Assembly (NCBI GenBank): GCA_949358305.1
Contig: OX442320.1
Location: forward strand, 6,216,259-6,280,258
From: Strigamia acuminata
Lineage: Eukaryota; Arthropoda; Chilopoda; Geophilomorpha; Linotaeniidae
DNA length: 64,000 nucleotides
Direction of reading: 5' to 3'
The translations under genes and the position numbers were made by a program. The notes below the pieces were generated by a model. That model saw only the letters and a program-made list of their open reading frames with translations, ran no database searches and had not been told where the DNA came from. Of the stretch, positions 12,175 through 39,580 are shown piece after piece; within the stretch, counting starts at the first letter, position 1; each line of letters begins with the position of its first letter.

Positions 12175-14306
12175 TGTGACGGTACCAAAATACCGTAGTT
12201 TTGGTTAAAGATAAATAAAACTATTTATATTTAATTCAAGGTTTTAAGTTGAATTCTTTAATTTACTTTTATATTATATGAGTCCTAGGCGCTATAAGTG
12301 AGCCACTGGCTCACGGCCATAAGCATTTTCTTACAGTTTATAGTGTGTTATTGCACCAGTCGCCATCTTGGATGAGTCACTATACAGTGAAGCCAAGACT
12401 GAGCGACTATGTTGTTTACTTCCCCTTGTGTTGTTTCTAAACATTAGAGAGAGTGACCTTGCAAAGGCCAAGAGAACTCTTGACCCCTTATGCACTCCTC
12501 CTTGTTTACATTCTAATGAGGTATTTGCTTTGTGAAGCTTTCCCGCTTCATACTAATGAGATAGCTCTCATTTGTCATTGGTCTATTTACCCCATTGGTT
12601 CCATTCCAATGAGGTATTGTTTGGTTTGTCTATATAAGCTTTGTTCAAAGCTTCCTACAGAGATTTTGCCCATATATTTTGACTTTACACATTTTGTTCT
12701 TGCCTTTGGCTTTGACTTATGTTGTGCGTCAAGGTTTTGACGCACTATCTCGCTTTAGTTGGTTGCCCTACGAGCAACATCCGAGCCTATTTGGTATTCG
12801 ATTACTGGGTTGAGATGTAAAACTTCCTGCAGTTGACAGCTGGGGGAAGTAGGATGGCAATGGAGGTGAAGATGAAGGAGAAAAGATAGGTTTTGTTGCC
12901 TCTACTCCAACTTTGCCGCCCTGGCTTTGTTGGTGGATTTTCCCGCCAAAATTCCACAACCCTTTTGACACTGGATTCAATGACCCTGGACCGCGGAATC
13001 AAAGTACTGGTAAGCCTTATTTCATTTATTGCTCTCAAATTGGTAATTAGAATTACTTCAGTGGATTCCCATTGAAGTGGTCAATTGTTGCTAAGTTGAG
13101 GGAGATTTATTAGTTCGGCTTAGTCCTTTTGTTGTCCATTGTTAGTCAATCAATCCTTCTACTTGCTATAAGAACTTGCTATTAATTTAATAGTAACTTC
13201 CCTTACCTTTGCTATGGTTCTCAATGGCGTAGCATTACTTTGCATTTATGCTTAGTCCTAAATGCGCTAGTCAGCCTTCTCCTGAAAGTTGTTACGCATA
13301 GACATTTGAACTCAGAGCAATCTGAGTTACACCTAAATATGTGTAGTTGTCTTTCTCTGTCTCGAGCACTCGCTCACAAACCCCTTGCACTTGTTAGCCA
13401 AGAACCTAGCCATTAAATGATGTATCCAGTCAATGTGAACCTCTGGTTTAGCAGAACTGCTCTACTCTTGGTTAGGCCTATTCAATGACATGTTGCCATT
13501 CTCATAGCCAACTCTTGGGTCTTTCACCCACCAAACCGCTTAATCAAGAGTTTACACTCTTGTTTTAGATCTTGCTTTAATTGAACAATTAAGTTTTAGG
13601 CAGCATTGGCTTTCTTCAAAGTCAATGCATTATTTGTGACGACATCGTTATTAAAGCCACACCGAACCGAATTGCAATCAAAGCCTCGATTGAGCCGCCA
13701 TTTTAAATGTCCCCTTTTAATCCCCTTAAACTACAGTTTCAGCGTAATTAAAAGAGCGCTTCTCTTTCACTCCTGTTCAAGTCCCCCTTTTGCCTTGGGC
13801 CATGAATTCCTCATGCCTCCCAATGCTCTAGTTTTGTCAGCGTATTTACCTTTTGATATGTCTTTGTATTACCCCAATGATTATTGGAGGCCTTGTTTAT
13901 AGCGCTTGTGTATTTGTATATATGTATGTATTTTGGATTATGGTTTAATGATCATTTGGACTCGCTAATAAATTAGCTTTATTATAGTTTACACACTTGT
14001 GTTGGCTCAATATTATTCATAGTTAACTACATTCATCTATCAATTTATATGTCGCATATTTCACGAAGTCAGATATTTATTCTCCATTTATTTATGTTAT
14101 CTCACTGTTTTATACCTGTCTAGCCTCTAGATTATTTGTGGTCACTTGCCAGCGACCCCCTTTACCTCTCAAGTGACTCACGTCACTCAAGAGATTCCTT
14201 TCCCGCCTTACTGTAATTGCCATTGCAGTACAGCCTAACTTTACCCCTTAGTTATTCCTTCATATTATACTAATCATATATCCATGCCTAAGTTTATTCC
14301 GTCACA
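12175..14306 (+). repeat. 3' LTR
   Basis: Same length and, on reading, same sequence as the 5' LTR, with the same TATA box (12631-12638) and AATAAA (13967-13972). Element transcripts would end here; its own promoter could also drive transcription into the flanking DNA. Confidence 0.9.
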
Positions 14307-14677
14307 ACATTTTGCTGACATTCCATCAATTCCCTCTTTTTATTGGCCACCAACTGCCCCCTGCAAATCTCGGCGTGGAACGGCCACGATTTCGGAACCC
14401 TCTGCACCACACCCCTGTTCCGGAAGTAGATCAAACGAGCGTTATTCCCTCCGCCGGGTGCACTGTGCTGACGAATATACACGCGAGTTGTCACCGGGGA
14501 ACGAAGTGTCATTGCAATTCGGCCATTTTCTCGACGACCAATGTCCATTTTGATCCCCCAAGAGGGGGCGTTGGTGGATGTTATGGTTATGGCGGGGGTG
14601 GATTCGGATAATCGGCCTAAATCGACGGGGGAATTTGTATTTTGATGAGTCTCGGGGATGACACTGTTGCGACGCAT
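14307..14677 (-). CDS. Possible minus-strand exon next to the LTR insertion
   Basis: From an ATG at 14677 the minus strand is open for about 123 codons up to the LTR border, ending ...KRELMECQQN. The region is more GC-rich than its surroundings. If the LTR element is removed in thought, the reading frame would meet AAT/GTGAGT at the insertion point, a plausible splice donor. No family is recognised, and overlapping frames are also open, so this may be chance. It could be an upstream exon of the Ser-rich gene. Confidence 0.25.
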
Positions 14678-14679
14678 GA

Positions 14680-15810
14680 CACGAGTTGTGGCGCTTCACT
14701 GCGCGGCGCAATGCGATGCGAGGATCCAAATCGGAGGCGACATCGTGATGCAATTCACGATTATGCGAGTCTTTTCTAATGTACTTGACAAACGGACACA
14801 AGTTATCGAAGCTTAGTCTAGACCCGGTCGACCTCAATGCCAAGGATAAGTGTCTTTAAAAACACATCTTGAGTGCTTATTTTTAGAAGATTCGCCACGT
14901 TCCCGAAGCGCTGCATATAAACACAAATGTCACGTGATTTTTTTTAAAAAAATGAAGAGTTTTAGTCTGGTTTTTGGGTATAAATTTGCCCTTTGGTTTG
15001 GTTTTTTTGTTTTCATTTTTTCGCTCGCAGTCATAACCATGACCTATAGAAAATGCAATTTGTTTTGAGAGGAATTTCATTTGTTCTCACGAACATGTCC
15101 TCATTATGTATACAAAATAACTGCACATATTTGATCTATTTATAAACACAGATATAAAAAAATATAAAAAATATAAATTTTTTGGATTTTTTTTCTTTTT
15201 ATCAGTGAGATAATGGTAAAAAGGCCATTTTTAAACGCCCAAAAATAAACAGTCGTGTTATTATCGTTTTATTAATAATAAAAAAATGGGATTCGTGTTT
15301 TTACATTGTAAAATTATGTTCTAGGGATTTATTATCGCGCGAATCAGCTGCTGGGATTGAATAAAAAAACGCATTAGGCTTAATGGTTGGGGAAAAAGAA
15401 GGAAAAGCTTTCAAGTTTATTAATCAATCAAATTGACAACTAAAACAATAGTTACGTCACCACCAATTTGCTCCCACGCTTATCGCAAGAGGTCGCCAAC
15501 AACTTTGCGCTTGTCTTACGTCGCCGCATTCACTGCACATTTTCAAGTGGCGAAATAAAAAGGCGCCAATTTTTTCTTTCCGATCACTTAAAAACGAATT
15601 TAAAAAAACCGATACGAGTGCGAACAAATATATATAAAACATTTTCGCCCTTCTTCAAGAATCAAAACAACCCGGAACTAATAAATATAAAATGACGTCA
15701 ATTGCGGTTGATGTCAAGGTTAAAAAACGAAATAAAAATGTAGAAATACGTTTAATAAACGTTTACTTTATCGTTTATGAATTTTAAACACCCAAAAAAT
15801 AATAAAAACA
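14680..15810. other. Non-coding region right of the LTR element
   Basis: A fairly GC-rich block to about 14850 is followed by AT-rich sequence. No ORF shows convincing coding character. Confidence 0.35.
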
Positions 15811-15819
15811 ACTTACCTT

Positions 15820-16100
15820 GGGTTGCTTTACACCTCGTGTGCAACACACCACAGAGCCCATAGCAAAGGTTGGGCCCGATCATTCAAATAATTTGAACTC
15901 ATCGGCGCCGGCAAAGCGCTCGTCATCCGCCGGACAATATCGCGTCGAATGCCGTCGTCGATCGAGTAAAGTCCGAACTGGAGCACGTTAAAATCCACGG
16001 GGCGGTGGTTGAATCGCACGCCCACGCTAGTCCACTCGCTCCACTTGACGCCGTCGGGGGGCCCCAGAGTTGAAGAAAGCGTATATAAAGAACTAATAGT
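15820..16100 (-). other. Possible exon ending in a strong splice donor
   Basis: The minus strand has CCAAG/GTAAGT at 15820, a near-perfect donor. Upstream, one frame reads like real protein (DGVKWSEWTSVGVRFNHRPV and onward) for about 80 codons, but stops at TAA nine bases before the donor. A weak GTGTAA donor just before that stop is an alternative. The plus strand has TATATAAAG at 16082-16090. The block may be a 5' UTR exon or the last coding exon of an unknown gene. Confidence 0.3.
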
Positions 16101-16109
16101 CGATTTATG

Positions 16110-17357
16110 CTAAAGATTTCCCGGACCCAAGGACGTGCATGCACACCTGCAAGTTGCTCGGGGATCTACGTGAGTTCCATGTGGAGGAATCTGTGTATCA
16201 TTGCGGAAAAATGTGGTTGAAATAAAACGCTCGAATCGTGTTAATCTTTGTACTTGGAGATGTAAAAACAAGTAATCGAAACGGCGAATAAAAAAGCTAA
16301 TAAATTTAGTCGTTATCAATTTAAATTCTTTCTTTGGGAGATTCAAATTCACATCGACGTTGTAATCTGCATCGTGAATTGATGTATAAGCGTAAAATGT
16401 ACAATTGTACAATTGTACAATAATTGAATACGGTATGTGAATAAATTATTTCAAACCAACATCGAATGATTTAATAACAGCAAATCGTACCAAGTGAGAA
16501 CGGCAGAGAACATCAAACATTAAAATTTCATGTATATAACTAACAATGTTTAAGTTTTAAATTGTACAGCAAAAAAAACAAATTAATCCTCACTTGTGTC
16601 CATCAATTTCTGCATTATCATTATTATTATTTTTTTTTATTAAAAAAAAAAAACAAAAACAAAAAATTCCTTTTTCTTTATAATACGCAAAAATATTATT
16701 ATTTACACACTAAAAAAAAACAAAAATAAAATTGCAGTTTAATCTAATTGAATATATTAATTTAAAAACATCGATAATAAAATTAATAAAAAAAAGAATA
16801 CTTTATGCAACTCCAATATGGAGAAATTACACTAAACATTTCGTTTTAAAAGAATAATTATAAAAAAAATAAAAATAAAATTGCTGCCTAATATTAAACA
16901 AAACAAAAAATAATCACCGGACAAAACTATTTTTGGTAAATAATTAAATCACAGAGGATTGAAAGACAAACTACAAACATAGAGAAAAATAATGACTATT
17001 ACAAACCGTTGACATAATAACAATAATATTCAATAATCATTCATGATAATAATTAATAATAATAAACCATCTTGAAATTCCTTGTGCGTGGTAAATAGCA
17101 CCTTTAAAAACACACCAGTTTCAATGAGGAATGTGTGTAGAGGAAAAAACATTATGAAAGACTCAACAATTTCCATTTCTTCTCGATTCATTCGCATACA
17201 AAAATACATTTAAAAATAATCAATTTCATCATGATAATCTCGCATTCAGTTCTGTATACATTATTATTATTTTTTTTCGTTTTAAAGTAATAAAAAAATG
17301 GTAAAAAATGAACAAAAACAATCAAAACAATAATAATAATAATGGGAAATAAAAATC
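16110..17357. other. AT-rich 3' flank and likely 3' UTR of NF1
   Basis: Very AT-rich sequence downstream of the NF1 stop. Several TTTATT motifs on the plus strand read as AATAAA on the minus strand; which one is used cannot be told. No gene seen. Confidence 0.4.
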
Positions 17358-33859
<16,502 letters not shown>

Positions 33860-34230
33860 CGTCGATGAGACTAGGTTTTAACCTGCGAAAACATAAACAA
33901 CGGCATAGCTGCCTGCCATCTTGTTCTTCCTTCCTCTCGCCAAACCCGCGCTCTAGCGAGAATAAATTCGAATTACAATAAAAAAAAAATAAAAACAATA
34001 AAAACGAGTCAAACTAATTTTAATATCAAATTAAAAATAAAATAATCCGATTTACAATAATAATAATAATAATTTTAAGTAATTTTTCCAAGTGTTAAAA
34101 CTTCCATTTTCACACACCAGACTAAACTCGCATCTTCAAGCTGGCCAAAGATCCGGAGCACCTTACATACTTTTAAAAACCTATTTAACTTTTAATCAAA
34201 AGACTGACAAATTAACCAAAAATCAGAGAA
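33860..34230. promoter_or_regulatory. Shared divergent promoter region, NF1 / spinster
   Basis: The two start codons are 371 bp apart and face away from each other. No TATA box stands out. Both leaders must lie here. Confidence 0.5.
33878..33919 (-). promoter_or_regulatory. Upstream ORF in the NF1 leader
   Basis: On the minus strand AACAAGATGG, a good Kozak context, opens a 13-codon ORF (MAGSYAVVYVFAG) ending in TAA 19 bases before the NF1 ATG. A possible acceptor, TTTTCGCAG, sits at its 3' end, so the ORF could instead be removed by splicing. If retained it would lower NF1 translation. Confidence 0.4.
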
Positions 34231-36440
34231 ATGTCGGGGAGGTTTTGTTTGAGTTGCGGGGAGAGCGGAACTTTTGTGTCAGCAGACGATGCGACTGGTG
34301 GAGACAGAGAAACGAACTCTGAACCGTGTGAAGTGTGCGGTAATGTGTGCAAACACGATGCTATCCCTCATCCTATTATCGTATCAGGTGACAATCGAAG
34401 ACACAGATCATCTGGCCCACTCTATAGTGCGGTCGACACGGCTGAAGACATGTCGCAAAGCCAACAAAGCAGCGTGGTCGCACCTGACGAAAACAGATCC
34501 AAAAGTGCACTTGCAACCGTTTTGATTTTATTTTTCGTCAATTTGCTCAACTACATGGACAGATTTACAGTTGCGGGTATTAATTTCGAGGAAATATCGG
34601 TTTTATTTGATAAAATTAATTTATTTTTTGTTTTTTTCTGTCATCAGGTGTGCTACCCGAGGTGAAGACGTATTATGATATCGATAATACGGAAGCCGGG
34701 CTTCTACAAACGTCTTTTGTTTGTAGTTTTATGATATTTGCTCCTATATTTGGTTATCTAGGTGATAGATATAATCGTAAATATATTATGGCATCGGGGA
34801 TTTTATTTTGGAGTTTGACAACGTTGATTGGCTCGTTTATACCTGGAGGAGTAAATTGAAATTTTGTAATTTTTTTGAAATTTATTTTTATTTTATTTTT
34901 ATTTTTTTTTAGTATTTTTGGTGGTTTCTTTTCTTCCGTGGATTGGTTGGGATTGGAGAAGCGAGTTATTCCACGATAGCGCCAACGATTATTGCCGATA
35001 TGTACAAGGGAACAATGCGTTCACGCATGCTCGCATTTTTCTATTTCGCAATTCCAGTCGGCAGGTTGAATAAAATGAATTAATTTAATTATTTTTTTGT
35101 TTTGAAATTTAATTAAATTGTGATTATTAACAGTGGAATGGGGTATATCGTCGGTTCCAATGTGGCTAAAGCTTTTCAATCGTGGCATTGGGCTTTAAGA
35201 GTACGCAAAAAAATTTAATTTAATTTAATTTTAATTTAATTTTAAAATTTAAATTTTTTTTTAGGTGACGCCGGTGTTCGGAATAATATGCGTGCTGCTT
35301 TTAATTTTCATTCTGAAGGAACCTCCGCGCGGTGAAAGCGAGGGTGGACATAACTTAGAGCCAACGTCGTGGAAAGACGACATGATTTCGCTTTTACACA
35401 AGTGATAATTTATTTTTTATTTATTTTTTTATTGGTGTTTTTATTATGGGATTTTTTTTTTTTTTTAGTCGGAGTTTCGTGTGGTCGACGCTTGGCTTCA
35501 CCTGCGTTGCATTTGTCGCCGGGGCCTTGGCTTGGTGGGGCCCGACGTTTCTTAATTACGCCGTTCAAGTACAAAAAAAATCGACTGATTTAGGAACGTG
35601 AGTTTTAACCATTTTGGTGATTTAATTTTTTTGTTTTAAATTATTATTTTATTTATACTTTTTTAGAATAAGTTTAGTATTCGGCGTGATTACCGTCGTC
35701 GCGGGAATAATCGGCGTCACGGCTGGATCGTTGACTGCGCAGATGTTAAAGAAAAAGGACATGACTGCTGATCCACTCGTGTGCGCATTAGGCATGATTA
35801 TGAGCATGCCGTTTCTCTTCTTCGGCGCCATCGCGGCGCAAGAATACACAGCTGCGGCCTACGTAAAAATGAGGAAAAATATTAAATTTTAAATTAAAAT
35901 TAAACTAAATTCAATTTCCAGACGTTAATATTCTTCGGTGAAGTGTTTCTATGTCTAAATTGGGCTTTAGTAGCCGATATTTTATTGGTATGTCGGAAAA
36001 ATCGATAATTTTTGACGTAAATTTGTAAATTTGTAAATTTTGTGGTTTTTTTTTAGTATGTTGTGGTCCCAACCAGGCGATCTTCGGCCGAAGCATTTCA
36101 GATTTTGTTTTCGCACGCATTAGGCGATGCGGGAAGTCCGTACATAATCGGGACGGTGAGTTTTTTTGGTTGAGATTTTAATAATTCGGGTTTGAAAAAC
36201 GTTGAATTTTGTTAGATTGCGGATGCAATTAAGTACGGGAAATCTCCGACCAGCTTCCTGGATTTTTACAGTATGCAATATGCACTTTTTACAACGTGTT
36301 TTGTGAGCGTCGTAGGAGGACTGTGTTTTATCATTTGTTCGTGGTACGTCGTTGACGACAAAAAGAAAGCCGACGACATTATACGAGGCAAGTGCCTGAC
36401 AAACTCGTTTGAATCGGTGTCTGATGGAATTTTCTTCTGA
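34231..36440 (+). CDS. spns: Spinster-family major facilitator transporter
   Basis: A 12-helix MFS protein related to Spinster/SPNS, lipid carriers of late endosomes and lysosomes (SPNS1) or sphingosine-1-phosphate exporters (SPNS2). Coding exons: 34231-34576, 34648-34850, 34913-35064, 35134-35200, 35265-35401, 35469-35597, 35667-35862, 35922-35987, 36057-36155, 36216-36440; 1620 nt, 539 residues. Helix 1 is [20 protein letters not shown], and the MFS loop 2-3 motif appears as [33 protein letters not shown] is the family signature in helix 4. The N-terminal 45 residues are unusual, with CLSCGES and [11 protein letters not shown]. The gene is head-to-head with NF1, 371 bp between start codons. 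An alternative last exon exists. Paralogue assignment among SPNS1-3 is not possible by eye. Confidence 0.93.
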
Positions 36441-36812
36441 ATTTTAACCCTAAAATTTAAAAAATTTTAATGTTTGTACATTTATTTATTGCTTTTATAT
36501 AATTACCCTGTCTTCGGTTTTGTCTGTGACTAATTTTAATTGCTGCAAAATTTTCGTTTTTAAAATACTCTTTTAACGTTTAATCAAGAACTGATTAGAT
36601 AAATTTTATTTATGGTTTTTGGAGTGACAATCTTCGTCTTTTTGACATGAAAACTCAAGATTGTGTGCACATTTTGCAGCAATGAATATTTTGTACCATA
36701 TACTAATGTATATCTTTTAAAAAGAGACGGCCAGATTTTTAAATAAAAGTTGTAAATTTGTATGTTTTTGTGTTTACGTTTAACCAAGCTTCTCGATCGA
36801 CAATTTTTACAG

Positions 36813-36910
36813 GTTTACAGGCTAATATTAACGTCGTACCGTTAAAATCATCGAGCAACTCAACTGCTGGCGAAAACCACCGTTTGAGCAACGGAGAAGG
36901 CAAAATGTGA
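36813..36910 (+). CDS. spns: Alternative last exon of spinster (via a GC-AG intron)
   Basis: Inside the last exon, CGAG/GCAAGT at 36388 matches the consensus for a GC-type splice donor. The acceptor TTTTTACAG ends at 36812. Joining keeps the frame and replaces the tail [17 protein letters not shown] with GLQANINVVPLKSSSNS and further residues to a TGA at 36908-36910, total 554 residues. The tail is Ser/Asn-rich and looks like a normal cytosolic terminus. Confidence 0.5.
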
Positions 36911-37362
36911 CCAATTTGTCTGTTTTTGACTCGTGTTTTTACAAGATATTCGTATTTTTTTAATGGAAAAAAATAATTGGGGTTGTTGTGCTTTACTAAG
37001 AATATTTTTATTGTATAAATTTTACTAATGTACGGTAGTTGATAAAATGATATTTTTTGTTAACCGTTATTTCTGCGAATTTTAATTATCAGTTTGCGAG
37101 GAAAGAAGTCCTTGACCGGGGCATCGCGACAATTTGGTATTAATTTCAAACAAAGTACACAAAATTGAATAAATAAAAGAAAATATTAGAGCAGCATCAC
37201 TAATAAATTAATTTATTGCTGTTTTAATTTATAATTTTTTGTTTTTGGAATTAATTTGTAATTGTTAATCAACCTTGGAATGTAAAATTACAAAACGATG
37301 ACATTCGTTGTTCAGTTGGAAACTTTTGTCGGGATTTTTTGTTTTGTTTAATCTGATTATTT
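36911..37362. other. Convergent 3' UTRs of spinster and TMEM120
   Basis: AT-rich sequence between two genes transcribed toward each other, with AATAAA-type words on both strands (for example near 37167 on plus). No gene seen. Confidence 0.5.
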
Positions 37363-39580
37363 TTATTTTTCTTTCCTATCGGTGATTGTGCTTGATGAGT
37401 CGTTCGTCAAAGAATTTTGCCCGTGACTAAAATTCGTCGAGCTGTCGTCGGTCGTTAAGGTTTCTTTGGATTTGCAGTTATTTAAGCATTTAGCGTTTTT
37501 TCCGTAATGGTGGTACCTCAGGACTAATTTCTCGGTCAGTTTTTGCGGAATCACACTGGATGTAGTGATTATGTTTCCCATAAAAAGTAGGAAAAATGAG
37601 GCACTTAACACAGGCACCTAATTACAATTTTTTTAGAAAAAAAAATTAAAAATACCATCTTAAAACAATAATAATCCATAAAAACGTACTTGCCACTCCG
37701 TACACAACTCGTGGTAAGTCAAATGATACAAGACGTACGCGTTGTACAACTGAAATAGCTGGAAAACATTGAAAAAACGATTAAATCGATTTTTAAAAAT
37801 CAATTTCGGTGATATTTACATAACCCAGGTATAAAAATGGCAGTAGAAAACTCAATCCTTTCCACATCCACGAATGAAAACCCTCTAAGAGTAAAAAAAA
37901 AATTATTTTTTTAAATTTTGTTAGAAAATTAAGTCAAATTGACGTTACCTATCGTGATGTCCATGTTATGCCTTTCGCCCAGAGCTTTGAGTCGATAGAG
38001 GCAACCTTGTTGGTATCGAAATTGTAAATATTGAAGTAAGCCGATGTACAAATTGAAAACCATAAACTGTTTTCGGAACATGTGGTAAATTGGAGTATCC
38101 GGCCAAATGAGCAGAATCCCGCTCACGACGGTCGAAATGAAATGGTGGGCCCGCCACCAGCCTTTAATACTGTCAAATAAAAATAAAAATAAAAATTTTT
38201 GATTTTAATTTTTTCACGTTTTTCTCTTACCGAGAGCCGTTCACTTTTAGTATGCTCTCACGAATCGTTAGTGTACAGTAATACCACACGAGTAAGAACA
38301 TGAATGCTAAATCCATTGCGCTGGAAAATATTACAAAAAGATTAATTTCATGTTGTTTTAGTGATTTAAATCGCATTAAATGTTATTAAAACGAATTAAA
38401 TCAAATTTAATCGAATTAAAACGAATTAAATCAAATTAAATCGAATTAAATCGAATTATATCGATTTAAATCTAATTAAAACGAATTAAATCAAATTAAA
38501 TCGAATTAAATCGAATTAAAATAGTCTTAAAATCAAATTAAATCGGATTAAACCTTATTAAAACAAATTAAATCGAATTAAATCTTATTAAAACAAATTA
38601 AATCGAATTATGTCGACTTAAATCGAATTAAAATCGACTTGGATCGAATTAAATTGAATTAAATCGACTTAAAATCGAATTAAAATCAAATTAAATCACC
38701 GGTAATTGACTAAAGTGAGGTTTATAAAAGACCACACAACACCAATGGCTGTCACGATTAGTTTAAACTTCTCAAATTCATCTTTGTAGCGGAATTTATC
38801 CTGATTATTCAGCAAGGATACGCCAACATTACCTAGAATAATCTTCAACTATAAGCTGAAAAAACAAAACATCATTTTTAGATGTTTAAAAAACAAAAAA
38901 TAGCAATTTGGACTCGGTTTTCTTACCCATTACTTCTAGGTAACGACTGTTCCAAATCCCTAATTTGCTCACTTCGATCATTCATCTCTTTCTCCAACTT
39001 GTTCACCTTTTGTTTATCTTCATCCGCCAGGTTTTTACCGAACCTGAATCAAACCAAATCAAATTAAAATCAAATTAAAAATAAATCCAGCGAAAATCAA
39101 ACCCAACACTCACTGCTTTTTAGGGTCAATTGTTTTAGTCCTAAAATAAGAAGCAAAATAATAAAAACGACAACAAAATATAGGAAATAAAACGTGCAAA
39201 TAAATAAAAACTAGAGAATTAAATTAACTAAATAAATTCATTCGAAGACAAATGACAAAACAACGGCACAAAACATTTCATTTATCTGCGAAAAACTCAT
39301 TTTCGTACTTCTTGAGCGATGCTTTTATTTGTTTCATTCGATAATTCTGATGAGAAATGTCCTTTAAGCACGTATTTTGAATGCTCTGAAGTTCTTCTAG
39401 TTTCTTCAAGTACTGCTTGTGTTTGACCTAAATTGAGAGAAAATCAAAAATGTCAATTTATGCAATCTAATGTTACGTAATTTTAATTTCTTTTAAGTGT
39501 TTTGTCACCTCGAGTTGCTGGAATTCAGCAGTTAGTCCCACCCAGTCTTCCACACACCCGTTGATCGTTGGATTATCCAT
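37363..39580 (-). CDS. TMEM120: TMEM120 family membrane protein, with an in-frame TAG
   Basis: TMEM120A/B are six-helix proteins of the nuclear envelope and ER with an N-terminal coiled coil; roles in adipocyte differentiation, coenzyme A binding and mechanosensing have been proposed. Exons (low-high): 39509-39580, 39309-39427, 39114-39140, 38927-39043, 38700-38855, 38231-38320, 37949-38169, 37820-37884, 37690-37758, 37363-37617; 1191 nt. The start is [16 protein letters not shown], then the coiled coil ([12 protein letters not shown]). Family hallmarks are [28 protein letters not shown] and [18 protein letters not shown]. With the best splice sites the codon aligned to a conserved Tyr (NGLYL in human) is TAG (38849-38851, codon 114); everything else is intact. 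The C-terminus is a long Ser/Thr/Asn-rich tail. Confidence 0.9.
38355..38698. repeat. Degenerate repeat in a TMEM120 intron
   Basis: Copies of AAATCGAATTAAATC and variants with about 10-bp steps fill the intron between the exon carrying the stop and the next exon. Confidence 0.7.

Larger units (their letters stand above)
6522..14310 (+). mobile_element. Non-autonomous LTR retrotransposon carrying only a gag-like gene, with 4-bp target-site duplication
   Basis: Two direct repeats of identical length (6526-8657 and 12175-14306, 2132 bp each, offset 5649) flank a 3517-bp internal region. Each repeat begins TGTGACGG and ends CCGTCACA, an 8-bp terminal inverted repeat bounded by the usual TG...CA. 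The insert is flanked by ACAT (6522-6525 and 14307-14310), a target duplication of the size typical of Ty3/Gypsy integrases. A primer-binding site follows the 5' LTR and one intact gag-like ORF is present, but no protease, reverse transcriptase, RNase H or integrase. No obvious polypurine tract precedes the 3' LTR. I noticed no difference between the LTRs, so insertion looks recent. Mobilisation would need enzymes from another element. The layout resembles the plant TR-GAG class. Confidence 0.9.

Noticed and set aside
14294-14843. Several overlapping ORFs of 89-133 codons on both strands
   Set aside because: Mutual overlap in a GC-richer patch makes most of them chance; only one minus frame was kept, at low confidence, because it meets a possible donor.
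36584-36787. Minus ORF between the two spinster terminal exons
   Set aside because: AT-rich, low-complexity, no splice or homology support.
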